DNA of 64,000 bases from Emiliania huxleyi CCMP1516 (GCF_000372725.1 NW_005200170.1:742364-806363); one strand, 5' to 3'; numbered from the stretch's first letter, positions 21,663 to 31,555 are shown. Notes: generated by a model not told the origin, from the sequence alone. Translations and numbers: made by a program.

Positions 21663-22517
21663 ATGCCTACCGTCGAGCTGCGTCTGCCTAAGGGCGTCTC
21701 GCACGTATTCGACATCGACGGCGACCGGCTTGTGCGCGATGTAGGCTCAGTGATTGCCGAGAAGCTGCCCAGCGAGATCGTTACCACGGAGGAGAACACG
21801 GCTTTCGTGTTTGGGGATTGCTCGATGCCGTATGCCGAGTTCTTCAAGGGTTTGACCAACAATGAGGTGACTCTGGGAGAGCTCGGCGACTTTACGATCC
21901 AGATTGACGACGTGCCGCCAGGCTCGGTCGAGGTCACCGTGGTGGAGCAGGGTGGAGGCACGCGCACCGTGACCGTGCCCACACCGGGCAAGGTTGGTGC
22001 GCTGCAGGCGGCGCTCGGGCAGGCGTACGACGGGGACATGTCGACCATGACCCTCATGATGGAGGGCAAGTTCAAGGTCGTGGTCAACGTCGTCGAGAAC
22101 ATGGACGAGGAGATGCTCTCGCTGCTCTCGCGCGGCCTCGCCAACCTGCCGCCGATGATGCGGCCGGCGGCGGACCCGACTTTCGAGACGCTGAGCGTGC
22201 ACCTGGCCCCAGGTGCGCGCACCAAGCCGACCACGGCCGGCGGGGGCGGCGGGGGCGGCGAGGGCGGCGAGGACGCCACCGGCGCCGGCGGCGGCGAGGG
22301 CGGCGGCGAGGACGGCCGCGTGCCGATCTTCTCGCAGACCAACGAGTTTGCGCAAGAGTGCACGACCAAGACGCGCGCGGCGATCCGCGAGGCGCAGTCC
22401 ACCAACGAGGTGGACACGGTGCCGACGCCGCTGGAGCCGGCCCACTGGCTCCAAGGCTTGGTGAGTGGTTGGGGTGGCCTCAGGCATCCCCAAGGGAGCC
22501 TCTGCGGTGCCACATAA
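21663..22517 (+). CDS. Unknown acidic protein with a Gly/Glu linker
   Basis: 284 residues from ATG 21663 to the stop at 22517. Residues 1-190 look globular (MPTVELRLPKGVSHVFDIDG, FVFGDCSMPYAEFF, FKVVVNVVENMDEEML), followed by a Gly/Glu-rich linker encoded by GGCGGCGAG repeats and a short helical tail. A strong donor (CTTG|GTGAGTGG, ~22458) precedes the last 19 codons, so the true 3' exon may lie downstream in 22.6-23.4 kb. I do not recognise a family. It is divergent from the coiled-coil transposase-like gene with about 400 bp between start codons, so a shared control region or a two-gene element is possible. Confidence 0.55.
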   Translation: MPTVELRLPKGVSHVFDIDGDRLVRDVGSVIAEKLPSEIVTTEENTAFVFGDCSMPYAEFFKGLTNNEVTLGELGDFTIQIDDVPPGSVEVTVVEQGGGTRTVTVPTPGKVGALQAALGQAYDGDMSTMTLMMEGKFKVVVNVVENMDEEMLSLLSRGLANLPPMMRPAADPTFETLSVHLAPGARTKPTTAGGGGGGGEGGEDATGAGGGEGGGEDGRVPIFSQTNEFAQECTTKTRAAIREAQSTNEVDTVPTPLEPAHWLQGLVSGWGGLRHPQGSLCGAT

Positions 22518-22519
22518 GC

Positions 22520-23780
22520 AGCTTAGTGATTGTCGAGACTTTAAAGTATTCGTCGGACGAAACGCGAACAAGACACGACGGTACCACGGTACTACGGCTC
22601 TATGTGGTCACCAGTAAACCATAATTCGACTTTGAGGGATCATATCTCAAAAGGCTGGGTGAGAGCATAGCCTTATTGTTGCATATTATGCCACATAAGG
22701 TCAAACTCGACCCCACAAGCATCAAGAACCCGATGCTGCGGCTCGACTGTGCCGGCACACTGCCTCCTCGCGCCAGCTGCTCGCAGGCCGTCGCGGCCCG
22801 TGGTGCACCAGAGAGAGAGGTCGACACGTTGCCCCCGCCGGCGAGTCCGCGCGGCTCAGGCCGGCCAGAAGGTGTGTGGTGGCGGCACCGTGGCAGGATT
22901 GCGGAGAAGAGCTCGCCGAACGCGAGCAGCAGATGGCCAAAGTGTGCCAGCGCGAGAGCCTCGCGAGCGGGCGCAGAAGGAGCTCGCCGTGACACGATGC
23001 CGGGCGGTGGTGGTGCTCTGGCGGCTGTGCACAGTGGGCAGGGTCAGGCTGCAGCAGGGCAGCACGATGGTAGTGCCCTGCTGCAGCCTGGTCTGACATG
23101 CACAGGGCGAACAGAGGCGGTACTATCGTCCGGCGCTCGTCGTCGAATCTGGGCCAACTTCGACCGCCGCCACAGCTCGCCACGAGCACGCAGCGACAAA
23201 ATGTTGACTGTACGGAAGTTGAGGCTGGTCGAGAGGAAAAGGCTGCCGTGCAAGCCGGCAGCAGGCCGGCTCGGCGTGGACTGCCGCGGCGACTTTTATG
23301 GGTCTCTGTTCATAGTACCGTATACGGTACTATGGTTTACCCACATTCTGCGAGTAGTCCCGAACGCCGTGCCGATGCTGTACGCCATTTGCCGCGGATA
23401 TGCAGCGAGCCCCCCTCCAACCCACCCGCGCTAGGTCTCGGGGGACGCAGGGGTCACACCCGACGACCTCGGGAACTAGCCGGGGCAGTCGGAGAAGGGG
23501 CAACTCCGTGCACTGACGGTCGGCCGTCAGAAAACACGCCTCCGTGGCTCGGGTTACACCAATCCTCGCTACCCAACGCGGCCAAAGGATATCCACCTCG
23601 AGAACCTCGAGAGAGGATATGCACGCCGTTCGCCACAGAAACGTTGCCAGAAACGTTTCACGAAACACCGACGGGCAAACACGGCGGAAGGTACCGCAGG
23701 GGTGCCTCCGCGTGCAAAGGTTGCGCAAAGGTGCCGAAGCTGCACCAACCGCTCGGGGGGGCTCCTGTCACGCGAGGACA
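22520..23780. other. Region without a confident gene
   Basis: Long frames exist on both strands but switch frame and are Arg/Pro/Ala-rich shadows. One short + strand piece near 22893-22990 reads like a coiled coil (GEELAEREQQMAKVCQRESL) and could be a downstream exon of the 21663 gene or a decayed fragment. A 24-bp palindrome lies at 23311-23334 (separate entry). Confidence 0.4.
23311..23334. repeat. Perfect 24-bp palindrome
   Basis: CATAGTACCGTA followed directly by its reverse complement TACGGTACTATG, with no spacer. It lies ~450 bp upstream of the FEA1-like start codon. Related GTACC...GGTAC words occur near 21594, 22580 and 25407. It may be a protein-binding site or the centre of a small element. 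Confidence 0.75.
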
Positions 23781-25343
23781 ATGTGGGCGCACATCCTGGC
23801 ATTGGCCGGGCTCGTGCTGGTTGCAGGCGAGCACGACGGCGACCATTTCGATCTGATCGCGGGCTACATCCCCGGCTCCGACGTCGTCCCGCACAGCCGC
23901 GTCGACCTCGACCAGCAGGCGATGGAGGCAGCTCTGGCCGAGGCTGTGCCTGATTTTGCGACGGCGAAGCAGTGGTACAGCGTCGGCGGCAACTCGATCA
24001 AGTCGGGCAACACCAACCGCACCATCAAGGGCTTCTCCACCGGCGCCCAGGGCAAGATGTACGACAACTGCCCGGGCTGCCCGTACAAGACCTACGAGGC
24101 TTTCTACGGCTACTACGGAGACTTCGACTACGCGGACAGGCTGGTGAGCGCCGCCCTCGACGGCGCCGACATGGCCTTCGCCAGCGGGCGGCACGGTCCG
24201 AACAACTTCGCGTCGCTCGGCCCCGCGGCTCGGATCGAGGCGGCCAAGAAGGGGTCGGCGTACATGAACGTGTGGATGTACGTGATCCGCGAGTTCGAGG
24301 ACGCGATCGACGACTGCACGAGCTGCACGGGGGACAACTGCAACGAGTTCTCGCTCAACGGCGGCTCGGTGCACGCCTGGGACGAGGGCGTCGCCTTCTA
24401 CGCCGGCTCGCTCGAGGGCGCGTCGGGCAGCCCGTCCGGCAAGCTCGTGTGGCGGCTGGCGGAGAAGCGGTGCGCGAACTTCGGCACCTGCGGCCTGAAC
24501 GGGGGCGAGACGTCGGGCACGTCGCAGATCAACCACCTCCTGCTGGCGCAGTTCCAGGAGGGCGAGCGCCTCCTCCAGACCGGCCAGTGCGACCGCGTCC
24601 GCCCCGTCGTGGACGAGATCATCAGCCTGATGACTGTGCCGCTCGTGCAGGGCTCCCTCCGCTACGCGTACAAGATCGGCGAGCAGCCCGAGGAGCGGTC
24701 GCAGAAGAACGCGGCCGAGGGTGCCATCTTCACGGCGGCCGTGCTGCCCCTCGTCCACGAGTGCGACGCCGCCGCCGCCGCGACCATCAGCGCCGACATG
24801 AAGTTCGGCCTGTTCGACCAGGGCGACCTCCCCGACTTCCAAGCCGTCAAGGCCGCCTTCGAGAGCACGTACGCCTGCCTCGGCATCACGTGCGAGCACG
24901 TGGGCGGCCTCGTCGACGCGGACGGCGACCCGCTCCACGCCATGACGGCGCCGTGCGACGACGGGCCCGCGTTCCCGCTCATCGCGGGCTACATCCCTGG
25001 CTCCGACGTCGTCCCGCACAGCCGCGTCGACCTCGACCAGCAGGCGATGGAGGCAGCTCTGGCCGAGGCTGTGCCTGATTTTGCGACGGCGAAGCAGTGG
25101 TACAGCGTCGGCGGCAACTCGATCAAGTCGGGCAACACCAACCGCACCATCAAGGGCTTCTCCACCGGCGCCCACCGCTCCACCAACATCAAACCCCAAA
25201 TAGACTCCTGCCCGCTGGACGTGCCCTTCGCCGTCCAAATGGGCTGCGCTAAACCGAGGTCGTTCGATGTGCAGACTCGCTCGATGAAGAGCGCACGCAG
25301 GCGCACAGCGACTGCGGGCGGGACGCGGCAAGGGTCTCTCTGA
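23781..25343 (+). CDS. FEA1-like (low-iron-induced, secreted iron-assimilation) protein
   Basis: Starts MWAHILALAGLVLVAG, a signal peptide, so the product is secreted, periplasmic or surface-bound. The frame (520 residues) contains the FEA hallmark VHAWDEGVAFYAGSLEG followed by GKLVWRLAEKRCANFGTC and later LMTVPLVQGSLRYAYKIG, matching the Chlamydomonas FEA1/low-iron-inducible family as I remember it. These proteins rise under iron starvation and aid iron uptake. After ~400 residues the N-terminal block LIAGYIPGSDVVPHSRVDLD starts again almost identically, then breaks off into an unrelated Arg-rich tail of about 55 residues. So this is one full FEA domain plus the first ~65 residues of a second. 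No intron is needed. Confidence 0.85.
   Translation: MWAHILALAGLVLVAGEHDGDHFDLIAGYIPGSDVVPHSRVDLDQQAMEAALAEAVPDFATAKQWYSVGGNSIKSGNTNRTIKGFSTGAQGKMYDNCPGCPYKTYEAFYGYYGDFDYADRLVSAALDGADMAFASGRHGPNNFASLGPAARIEAAKKGSAYMNVWMYVIREFEDAIDDCTSCTGDNCNEFSLNGGSVHAWDEGVAFYAGSLEGASGSPSGKLVWRLAEKRCANFGTCGLNGGETSGTSQINHLLLAQFQEGERLLQTGQCDRVRPVVDEIISLMTVPLVQGSLRYAYKIGEQPEERSQKNAAEGAIFTAAVLPLVHECDAAAAATISADMKFGLFDQGDLPDFQAVKAAFESTYACLGITCEHVGGLVDADGDPLHAMTAPCDDGPAFPLIAGYIPGSDVVPHSRVDLDQQAMEAALAEAVPDFATAKQWYSVGGNSIKSGNTNRTIKGFSTGAHRSTNIKPQIDSCPLDVPFAVQMGCAKPRSFDVQTRSMKSARRRTATAGGTRQGSL
23856..24050 (+). repeat. 195-bp intragenic repeat, copy 1 (N-terminal)
   Basis: Matches 24981-25175 with one obvious mismatch (CCC against CCT). 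The offset of 1125 bp is a whole number of codons and equals one FEA repeat length. Confidence 0.95.
24981..25175 (+). repeat. 195-bp intragenic repeat, copy 2 (C-terminal, truncated domain)
   Basis: Almost identical to 23856-24050 including synonymous sites, so the copy is recent or was homogenised. Homology stops sharply at 25175, after which the frame encodes unrelated sequence. Confidence 0.95.
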
Positions 25344-25724
25344 ACAGATATCAAATGTGACTTGCATGTCCTAGCGTACTAGGGACCCTAGAGCCTAGTT
25401 GCTAGTACCGTACAGTACTTTTGTCTCAAAAAAAGGTTGCCGCTTGCAGGCAAGGCGCAGAGGAGCCGCCGCGTATAGGTAAAGTATGTCTAGGAAGGCG
25501 GGGAGTGCGGGCTCTCCACGTGAGGATTCCGCGGGGTTCTCGAGTGGACGTCATCATTCTATCGGACTTCCAAATGCCTGACATCGGCCTGTGTGTGAGA
25601 CTGGTGAGCTACCGGGGTATGTATGTATCTGAGGTGAAGAACGGTCAGCTCGGACTGTGCCACCGGCGTTTGGGAGTCGGTTTGGTGGGCAGCAGCGGTG
25701 CCTAGGTTTTTTCCCTGCGAAGGC

Positions 25725-28667
25725 ATGCTGCCGCGATCGCGGTGGATCGCTCGCGCATTCGGCTGTGCGGCCCCGCTGTCGACCCTGCCCCGCAGCCACA
25801 GCACCCGCGCTGCCTGCGACGGCCTGGCCTTCAGGCGGCCGCGTCGCAGGGGAGCGATGCACAAGTGGCACCCGCCCTCTGTGGAGAAGGCAGAGATGCT
25901 TCTGGCGGAGATGCACGCCATCGCAGCCTCGCTGCCAGTCGAGCACGCGGCTCGCGCTGCCGACACCTCCGCCGCCGTCGCCTCCTCTTCTGTCTCCGTC
26001 GCCTCCGATAGTGCTGCGGACGGTGCAGCCTCTGAGCTCAGTGGCGACCTTTGGCTGGCTGCGGAGGCGCTGCTGCACCGCATCGAGGAGGAGGGTGAGC
26101 CACTGCAGCCGCTGCTCCGCCGGCTGACCGCCCTCTTCCGCGAGTCGTCCCGCGCCATGGTCCTCGGCTCGACACAGCTCAAGCTCGTCGGCGCGGTCCT
26201 CGCCTCCCTCCCTGCCTCGGCCGAGCCCGCCTCGGGTGTCGATCTTCGATCCGAAAAGGGCCTCCGCAGCAGCAGCGGTGGTGGTGGTGGGTGCGAGCGG
26301 GTCGCACACCCGGAGGCCCGCGCCTGCCTGAACGCCGCCTTGCACATGATTGGCTCCGCGGGCGTGCCGCGCGTCGCAGCGGCCGCCCACGAGGCTGCCG
26401 ACCACCCCGCAGCCCCATCCGCCGCCGCGCCGCGCCGGCTAGCCTCCTCCGGGCTTGCCGTAGGCGGCGCTCGCACGCGGGCTGAGGCCCGACGGGCGGA
26501 CCTACCACGCACTGCTCCGCGCGCACGCGCGCGCCGGTGACGTGGCCCGGCTGAGGGCGGTGGCGGAGGAGGCGCGCAGCCGAGGCTTCGCCGTCGAGGC
26601 GGAGCCGTCGGTGGTGACGACCATGCTGAGCGGATGCGCCGCGGCACGCGACGCGGCGGAGGCGAGCGCGGTCTTCGAGGCGAGCCTCGCCGCCGGCCTG
26701 CAGCCCGACCGGATCGTCTACAACGCGCTCTCCCACGCCTACGCTGTGGGCGGCGAGGTCGAGGGCGCAATTCAGGCGAGAGAGGGGAGAGGCTGAAGAT
26801 GCGCGGAGATGCGCGGAGATCTGGGGAGATTACACCGTGAGTGGCACGCCAGGCGTTTGAGCGCGGCCGCGCTCTGCCGCGGCGGGGCAGCGGCGACGCG
26901 CGAGACGCGGCCACCGCCGTCGCTATTTTGCTCGATGCGCTGATCGTCGCCGACGAGCCACGGCGTGCCATCGGCCTCTTCTCGCCGCTCTTCTAGGAAC
27001 CTTCTTGGGACGTTCTACGAGCCTTCTCGTACAGGCGCGCCATCGAGCTCTTCTCGCTGCTCGCCGCGGAGGGCGACGGCGCCATGAGACACGCCGAGAC
27101 GCGATGAGACACGATGAGACACGCCTCCGCCTCCGCTCGCTGCCACCGACCCGAGAGTGGGCCTGTCGACACGTCTCTTCCACACACCTCTCCTCAGGAG
27201 GCATGCCCTTGCTACTTGGTTGGACGGGCCGTCCTCGAGGCTCTTCTAGGAACCTTCTAGGGGCCTTCTAGGAGCCTTCTAGGAGCCTTCTAGGCGTCCC
27301 CGCGAGGCCAGAACCGTACCTCGCCCTTCTCCGCGCCCACGCGGCGGCGGTGCGCTCCTGCGGCGCCGGGCCGCGCCGGCGGGCCGTGCAGGCGAGGGAG
27401 CTCGAGAGGCGAGCACACGCACCGGCGGCGGCTGGGACACCACAGAGGTACGGCACACGGCCCGGCGGCGGCTGGGACACCGCAGACTCGTCCAAGAGGC
27501 CGCTAGCGATGGAGAGGCGGTGTGCGCTGAAGCGACACAGAGGCAAGACACAGAGACACAGAGACACAAGAGACACACAGACACACAGACTCACAGACCA
27601 GAGCACCCCGCAGGCGGCGCGCGCCGCCGAGGCACACGAGGTGCTCCAGCTCGCCGCGCGCGCCGGTGTGTGTCCGACCATCGGCGCCGTCAACGGTCTG
27701 ATTGCCGTGCACGCCGAGGCGGCGGATGCCGCCGGCGCGCTCGCGGCATATGAGCGTTGGTGCTGCGCGCCGATGCGACCGAACCGCGGCACACTCGACG
27801 CGCTGCTTCGCGCGTGCGTGCGAGGCCGCGCTGCCGAGCTGAGCGGGAGGGTGTGGCGGACCCTGCTCCCCGCCACCCGCCGCTGCTGGCTCCCTCCCCC
27901 CTCCTCCCATTGCCCGTGCCGCCTGCTCCTCCTCCCCGAGGCTGCTTGTACTGCCCATGTCGCTCGCTCTGCTCTCTCACCTCTGCCTCTGCCTCTGCCT
28001 CTGCCGCTGCCCTCCTTCTGCCGCGCAGGTCTGCCGACTCGCCGCCGAGCACGACCTCCCGTTTGGAGACCGGCTGCACGCGCAGCTCGTTCTCGCGCAC
28101 ACGGCCACGGTGGACGCCGCCGCCGGCAGCCGCCGCCGGGCGGTGATGAAGGCGGCGATCCGCCACTTCGAGGCGGGCTCGCCTTCATCTCGGCGAATCT
28201 CGGCGAATCTCGGCGAATCTCGGCGAATCTCGGCTAATCGCGGCTAATCGCGGCTAATCGCGGCTCATCGCGGCTAACCCGCCCTTTCGAGGCGGGCTCG
28301 GAGCGCGGCGTGCGGTGGAGCGGCGCGGCGTGCCGCGAGCTGCTGCGCGTCTGCGCGGAGCACGGGCACGAGGGCGACCCTTCTAGGAACCTTCTCGGAA
28401 CCTTCTAGGAACCTTCTAGGCGCGGAGCACGGGCGCGAGGTCGACGTGACGCGGCTGTTTGAGCGGATGCAGGCGGGCGGCGGCGACGCGGGGCTGGCGG
28501 CGGTGACTGCGCTGATGGAGGAGTACCACCGCGACGGCAAGGTGGACGACGTTGCAATGGCGCTGTGGAGGAGGGCGGACGAGCAGCAGGGCGCGCGGCT
28601 GGGGGAGGAGGAGGAGGGGGCGGAGGACGAGGGGTGGGAGTGGTCGGCGTCAAGCGAGAGGACGTGA
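25725..28667 (+). CDS. Pentatricopeptide-repeat (PPR) protein, multi-exon
   Basis: Helical-hairpin PPR units are spread over at least eight exons. Clear parts: LNAALHMIGSAGVPRVAAAA; GLRPDGRTYHALLRAHARAG; DRIVYNALSHAYAVGGEVEG; RRAIELFSLLAAEG; PEPYLALLRAHAAA; NGLIAVHAEAADAAGALAAY; and a C-terminal exon ending in an acidic tail (28446-28667). The start at ATG 25725 gives an Arg/Ser/Ala-rich N-terminus suited to an organelle-targeting peptide. Resolved introns are 26394-26463, 26776-26852, 26963-27034 and 28173-28291, all GC-AG. PPR proteins bind organellar RNA for editing, stability or translation. Junctions around 27.1-27.3 kb, 27.4-27.6 kb, 27.85-28.03 kb and 28.38-28.43 kb are not settled. 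No DYW or SMR domain is visible. Confidence 0.75.
26963..27034 (+). repeat. GC-AG intron flanked by a 28-bp imperfect direct repeat
   Basis: The first 28 bases of the intron (GCGTGCCATCGGCCTCTTCT...) repeat 72 bases later as the first 28 bases of the next exon, with four mismatches. The period equals the intron length, as expected if the intron arose by tandem duplication of exon sequence. Confidence 0.85.
27238..27298 (+). repeat. CCTTCTAGGAG minisatellite in a PPR intron
   Basis: About five units of CCTTCTAGGAG/GGG (11 bases). Shorter stretches of the same unit occur in two other introns of this gene, near 26990-27030 and 28379-28421. Confidence 0.85.
28187..28277 (+). repeat. 10-bp minisatellite ATCTCGGCGA in a PPR intron
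   Basis: Nine units of ATCTCGGCGA drifting to ATCGCGGCTA, wholly inside intron 28173-28291, which is itself bounded by a 15-bp direct repeat (TTCGAGGCGGGCTCG). Confidence 0.9.
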
Positions 28668-29242
28668 GCTCTTTCGACTGTCATTCAGCACACACTTGGG
28701 TTTTGCTGTGGTGTGTTTGTGTGTGTGTGTATGTGTGTGTGTGTGTGTGGGGGTGTCCGGCAGTCGCTTCTCTGGGGGCGCGCGGGGACCCCCGGCCTAC
28801 ACCGTGTGCCGCGGGCGGCGCGGGCGCCGCGGCGCAGTGGCCAGTCCAGTATGTGCGGCTCCTCCGTTAAATTCGTTCCTCCGAGCTTGAGACCCCCTCG
28901 ATAGGGAAAAGAAGAAACTGTCGCCGCTCGCCGGCCAGAGCCAAAAAAAATCATGCGCGGGAACGTGCACATTGATTTCTTTTTTAGGGCGGAGTAAAAA
29001 GCCGTATGCGTACGTCCTGTGATTTTGGTGAACCCCCTTCCCACTTCCCCCCAATCCACCCACCTACCCACGAAGGACGGGGGCCAAATGACGACGGTCG
29101 GCTTTTCAGTGACGACGGTCGGCATCGATCGGCCTCGGTAGGCAGGTCAGGTGGCCATATGCGCGTGCACCGCAGGGGGGGCGGCGGACGCGGTCGTGGC
29201 GATCCCTCGTGCGTGCATGGCTCGGGCGCACGGCCGTCCGGC
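28668..29242. other. Intergenic, with a GT-rich tract
   Basis: A (TG)n-like tract lies at about 28706-28752, just after the PPR stop. The rest shows no feature I can support, apart from the open 5' extension of the next gene from ATG 29006. Confidence 0.5.
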
Positions 29243-30295
29243 ATGTCGGGCAGCCTCCACGTCCTCGGCGCGAACCTCGATGAAGTGTCACCTATGGACA
29301 CAGACGAGCACCAACACTTTCGATACGAAGATTCGGCAAGTCGGGGCGTCGCGCCCGATGGAAGCCCTCGCGAGCCGCCCGCGAAGACCGTCACTGAGGT
29401 GGTGGACCGGCTCAGCGCCATCTGCATCTCCGGCTCCTCCGAGCGTCTCGCACCCGACTATGAGATCAAAGAGATGAGCAAGAAGTTTGACGCAGCGCAA
29501 GTCGCCCAGCGCTGGGAAGATCACATGAGCCAGCGCCACCTCAAGAAGCAGGTGGAAGCCCCGGATGGAGAGACCCACTTGACACTTGCCCTACGGCCAG
29601 CATTTTCGGATACCAAGTTCTACGCCAACCTGCTGCCCGATGGGACCATTGGCGAACCGGGCAACTTGCGCGTCTACGGCGTGTCCAAGGCGGCACACTG
29701 CGCAAGGATGCTGATGCTTAACTATACCCAAGTCGAGATCGCCTTTCCGGCATCTTGGATAGACTTGCCCGCCGTTTTACCGTTAGAGAGCAGCGGTACC
29801 GAGGCGGACAGCCCCACCGACAAACAGGTTGGTTGCTTTGCACCGTCCATCACACGTGGATCCCCGTCAGCGCAAGTCGTCATGTGGTGGGAGGAGAAGA
29901 CAGAGAAGGAAGGGACAGTATATGCCCCGCTCTACCGCTGGACGGATGAGGAGAGAAAGAAACTTGAATTTTGGCGCGACCTCAGCGCACAGAGCTCAAG
30001 AAATATCTGGGATATGCTGCGACGAGCCGGTCAAGTTTATTGCTACCCGAGCAACCCCGCCGCCGCCGTCGCCGAGAATGACGATAGATACGGGGCCCTG
30101 AAGCTAGCTGCGGCCGCACATTTCAAGCCGCCAGAAGAAGCCGCCAGTGCTGCCTCCTCGTCCAGTGCCTCCCAGGCGCCTGGAGAAAAACGAGCACGGA
30201 GCCGGGCACGAGGAGATAAGGAGCACAACATCAACTGGTTTGAGATGGCACAACTCAAAGCACGGGCGAGAGTTGAGGGGAGCCTACCTGGGTAA
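29243..30295 (+). CDS. Unknown intronless protein
   Basis: 350 residues from MSGSLHVLGANLDEV. The frame is open back to an ATG at 29006 (429 residues), but the extra part is Arg/Gly/His-rich and less convincing. The body has ordinary globular composition (LTLALRPAFSDTKFYANLLP, MLMLNYTQVEIAFPASWIDL, VVMWWEEKTEKEGTVYAPLY) with no signal peptide or membrane segment, and ends in a basic Lys/Arg segment. Unlike its neighbours it has no intron and lower GC. I do not recognise it. An origin by retroposition or from a mobile element is possible. Confidence 0.65.
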   Translation: MSGSLHVLGANLDEVSPMDTDEHQHFRYEDSASRGVAPDGSPREPPAKTVTEVVDRLSAICISGSSERLAPDYEIKEMSKKFDAAQVAQRWEDHMSQRHLKKQVEAPDGETHLTLALRPAFSDTKFYANLLPDGTIGEPGNLRVYGVSKAAHCARMLMLNYTQVEIAFPASWIDLPAVLPLESSGTEADSPTDKQVGCFAPSITRGSPSAQVVMWWEEKTEKEGTVYAPLYRWTDEERKKLEFWRDLSAQSSRNIWDMLRRAGQVYCYPSNPAAAVAENDDRYGALKLAAAAHFKPPEEAASAASSSSASQAPGEKRARSRARGDKEHNINWFEMAQLKARARVEGSLPG

Positions 30296-30319
30296 ATGTA
30301 AGATTAAAAACCAATGTAC

Positions 30320-31462
30320 TCAAACGCACACAAGACCCACTATTGACGAGCAACTATTCTGATATTCACTCGCCGATACACGCCAACCGTCGTCTTGCCG
30401 CGGGCGGCGCGGGAGCGACGCAACACACGCGCGCGCGAATCCGAACGAATTGTGATGCGCCGGACGAGCCCGGCGCGCCGCGCACGCCTCGCGCCGAGGG
30501 GGCCCACGGCGAGGCGGCGTCGGCAGCGGAGCCGCGCCGCCGACACCTATGGAAAATCCGCACACGCCTTGGGTCGGCGCGGCACCAGCCACGCGAAAAG
30601 CGACACCTACTACGGTGCCTCGGGCGGTGAATCCCGGCCGCACCGCCGCGGCGACGGCACGGCCGGCACGGCGGGCTCGCCGCGCGAAGCGAGGCGCCGG
30701 CGGGGCGGCGGCGGCGGCAGAGCCGCGCCGCCGAGGCCTAAAAAAGGTCCGCACACGCCTTGGGTTGGCGCGGCACCAGCCACGCGAAAAGCGACACCTA
30801 CTACGGTGCCTCGGGCGGGAACATCCCGGCCGCACCGCCGCGGCGACGGGACGGCCGGCACGGCGGGCTCGCCGCGCGAAGCGAGGCGCCGGCGGGGCGG
30901 CGGCGGCGGCAGAGCCGCGCCGTCGAGGCCTAAAAAAGGTCCGCACACGCCTTGGGTCGGCGCGGCACCAGCCACGCGAAAAGCGACACCTACTACGGTG
31001 CCTCGGGCGGTAAAATCCCGGCCGCACCGCCGCGGCGACGGCACGGCCGGCACGGCGGGCTCGCCGCGCGAAGCGAGGCGCCACGCCCTGGGAAGCGACG
31101 CGGTTAGGGTGCGACTCGTTCGCCTCCGCCGCCCGCTGCTCTTGCCAGGCCCTTTCGACGGCGGCGGTGGAATCGATCTCGGCCAAGTCGGCCGCAGCTG
31201 GCCGGAATCCTTTCTCGCGTTGCCAGCGGTGCACAACCGAATCCGTCGAGCGTAGCGGGTCGGTCGACTCGCACGCTTTCCAGCGGCCGTCCTCGTCCTT
31301 CTTCCGGTGCAGCATATGCTGGACACCGTACGTGTACCTGCTGGCGTCCTGCACGAGTTCGTGGACCGCTGCCTGGTCCTCATCGTGCTCGCGAAGCAGG
31401 CCTTCGGCCCCGATGTCGTCCTCCTCAGCGTCGGAGTCTTCGGAGGCCTCAGAACCGGCCAT
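30320..31462 (-). CDS. Unknown acidic protein running into 192-bp repeats
   Basis: The convincing part is 31462 to about 31090: MAGSEASEDSDAEEDDIGAE, then a compact segment (VQDASRYTYGVQHMLHRKKD, STDSVVHRWQREKGFRPAAA) and AVERAWQEQRAAEANESHPN. The frame stays open to 30320 only because three 192-bp repeat copies, an exact multiple of three, contain no stop in it; that part is Arg/Ala/Pro-rich and probably not a real domain. The 5' end overlaps the start region of the OPR-RAP gene on the other strand. Family unknown. Confidence 0.4.
   Translation of the reverse strand: MAGSEASEDSDAEEDDIGAEGLLREHDEDQAAVHELVQDASRYTYGVQHMLHRKKDEDGRWKACESTDPLRSTDSVVHRWQREKGFRPAAADLAEIDSTAAVERAWQEQRAAEANESHPNRVASQGVAPRFARRARRAGRAVAAAVRPGFYRPRHRSRCRFSRGWCRADPRRVRTFFRPRRRGSAAAAAPPAPRFARRARRAGRPVAAAVRPGCSRPRHRSRCRFSRGWCRANPRRVRTFFRPRRRGSAAAAAPPAPRFARRARRAGRAVAAAVRPGFTARGTVVGVAFRVAGAAPTQGVCGFSIGVGGAAPLPTPPRRGPPRREACAARRARPAHHNSFGFARACVASLPRRPRQDDGWRVSASEYQNSCSSIVGLVCV
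30480..31085 (+). repeat. 192-bp tandem repeat, about three copies
   Basis: Unit of 192 bp (for example CTAAAAAAGGTCCGCACACG at 30738 and again at 30930; a diverged copy near 30546). The units carry CGGCGGC runs and the words ACTACGGTGCCTCGGGCGG and CACCGCCGCGGCGACGG. It produces open frames on both strands. Confidence 0.9.
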
Positions 31463-31555
31463 GGAGGGCTGGTCTTCGCCGGTCTTCGCCCGTCGCCCCC
31501 CGTCGGTCGGCAACCGCCCCCGATAGCCCGAAGTTTTCCCAGAACGTCTCGCTGA

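Noticed and set aside
22676-23434. A 252-codon + strand frame
   Set aside because: Arg/Pro/Gly-rich without domain, splits with other frames, and crosses the 24-bp palindrome; not supported as a gene.
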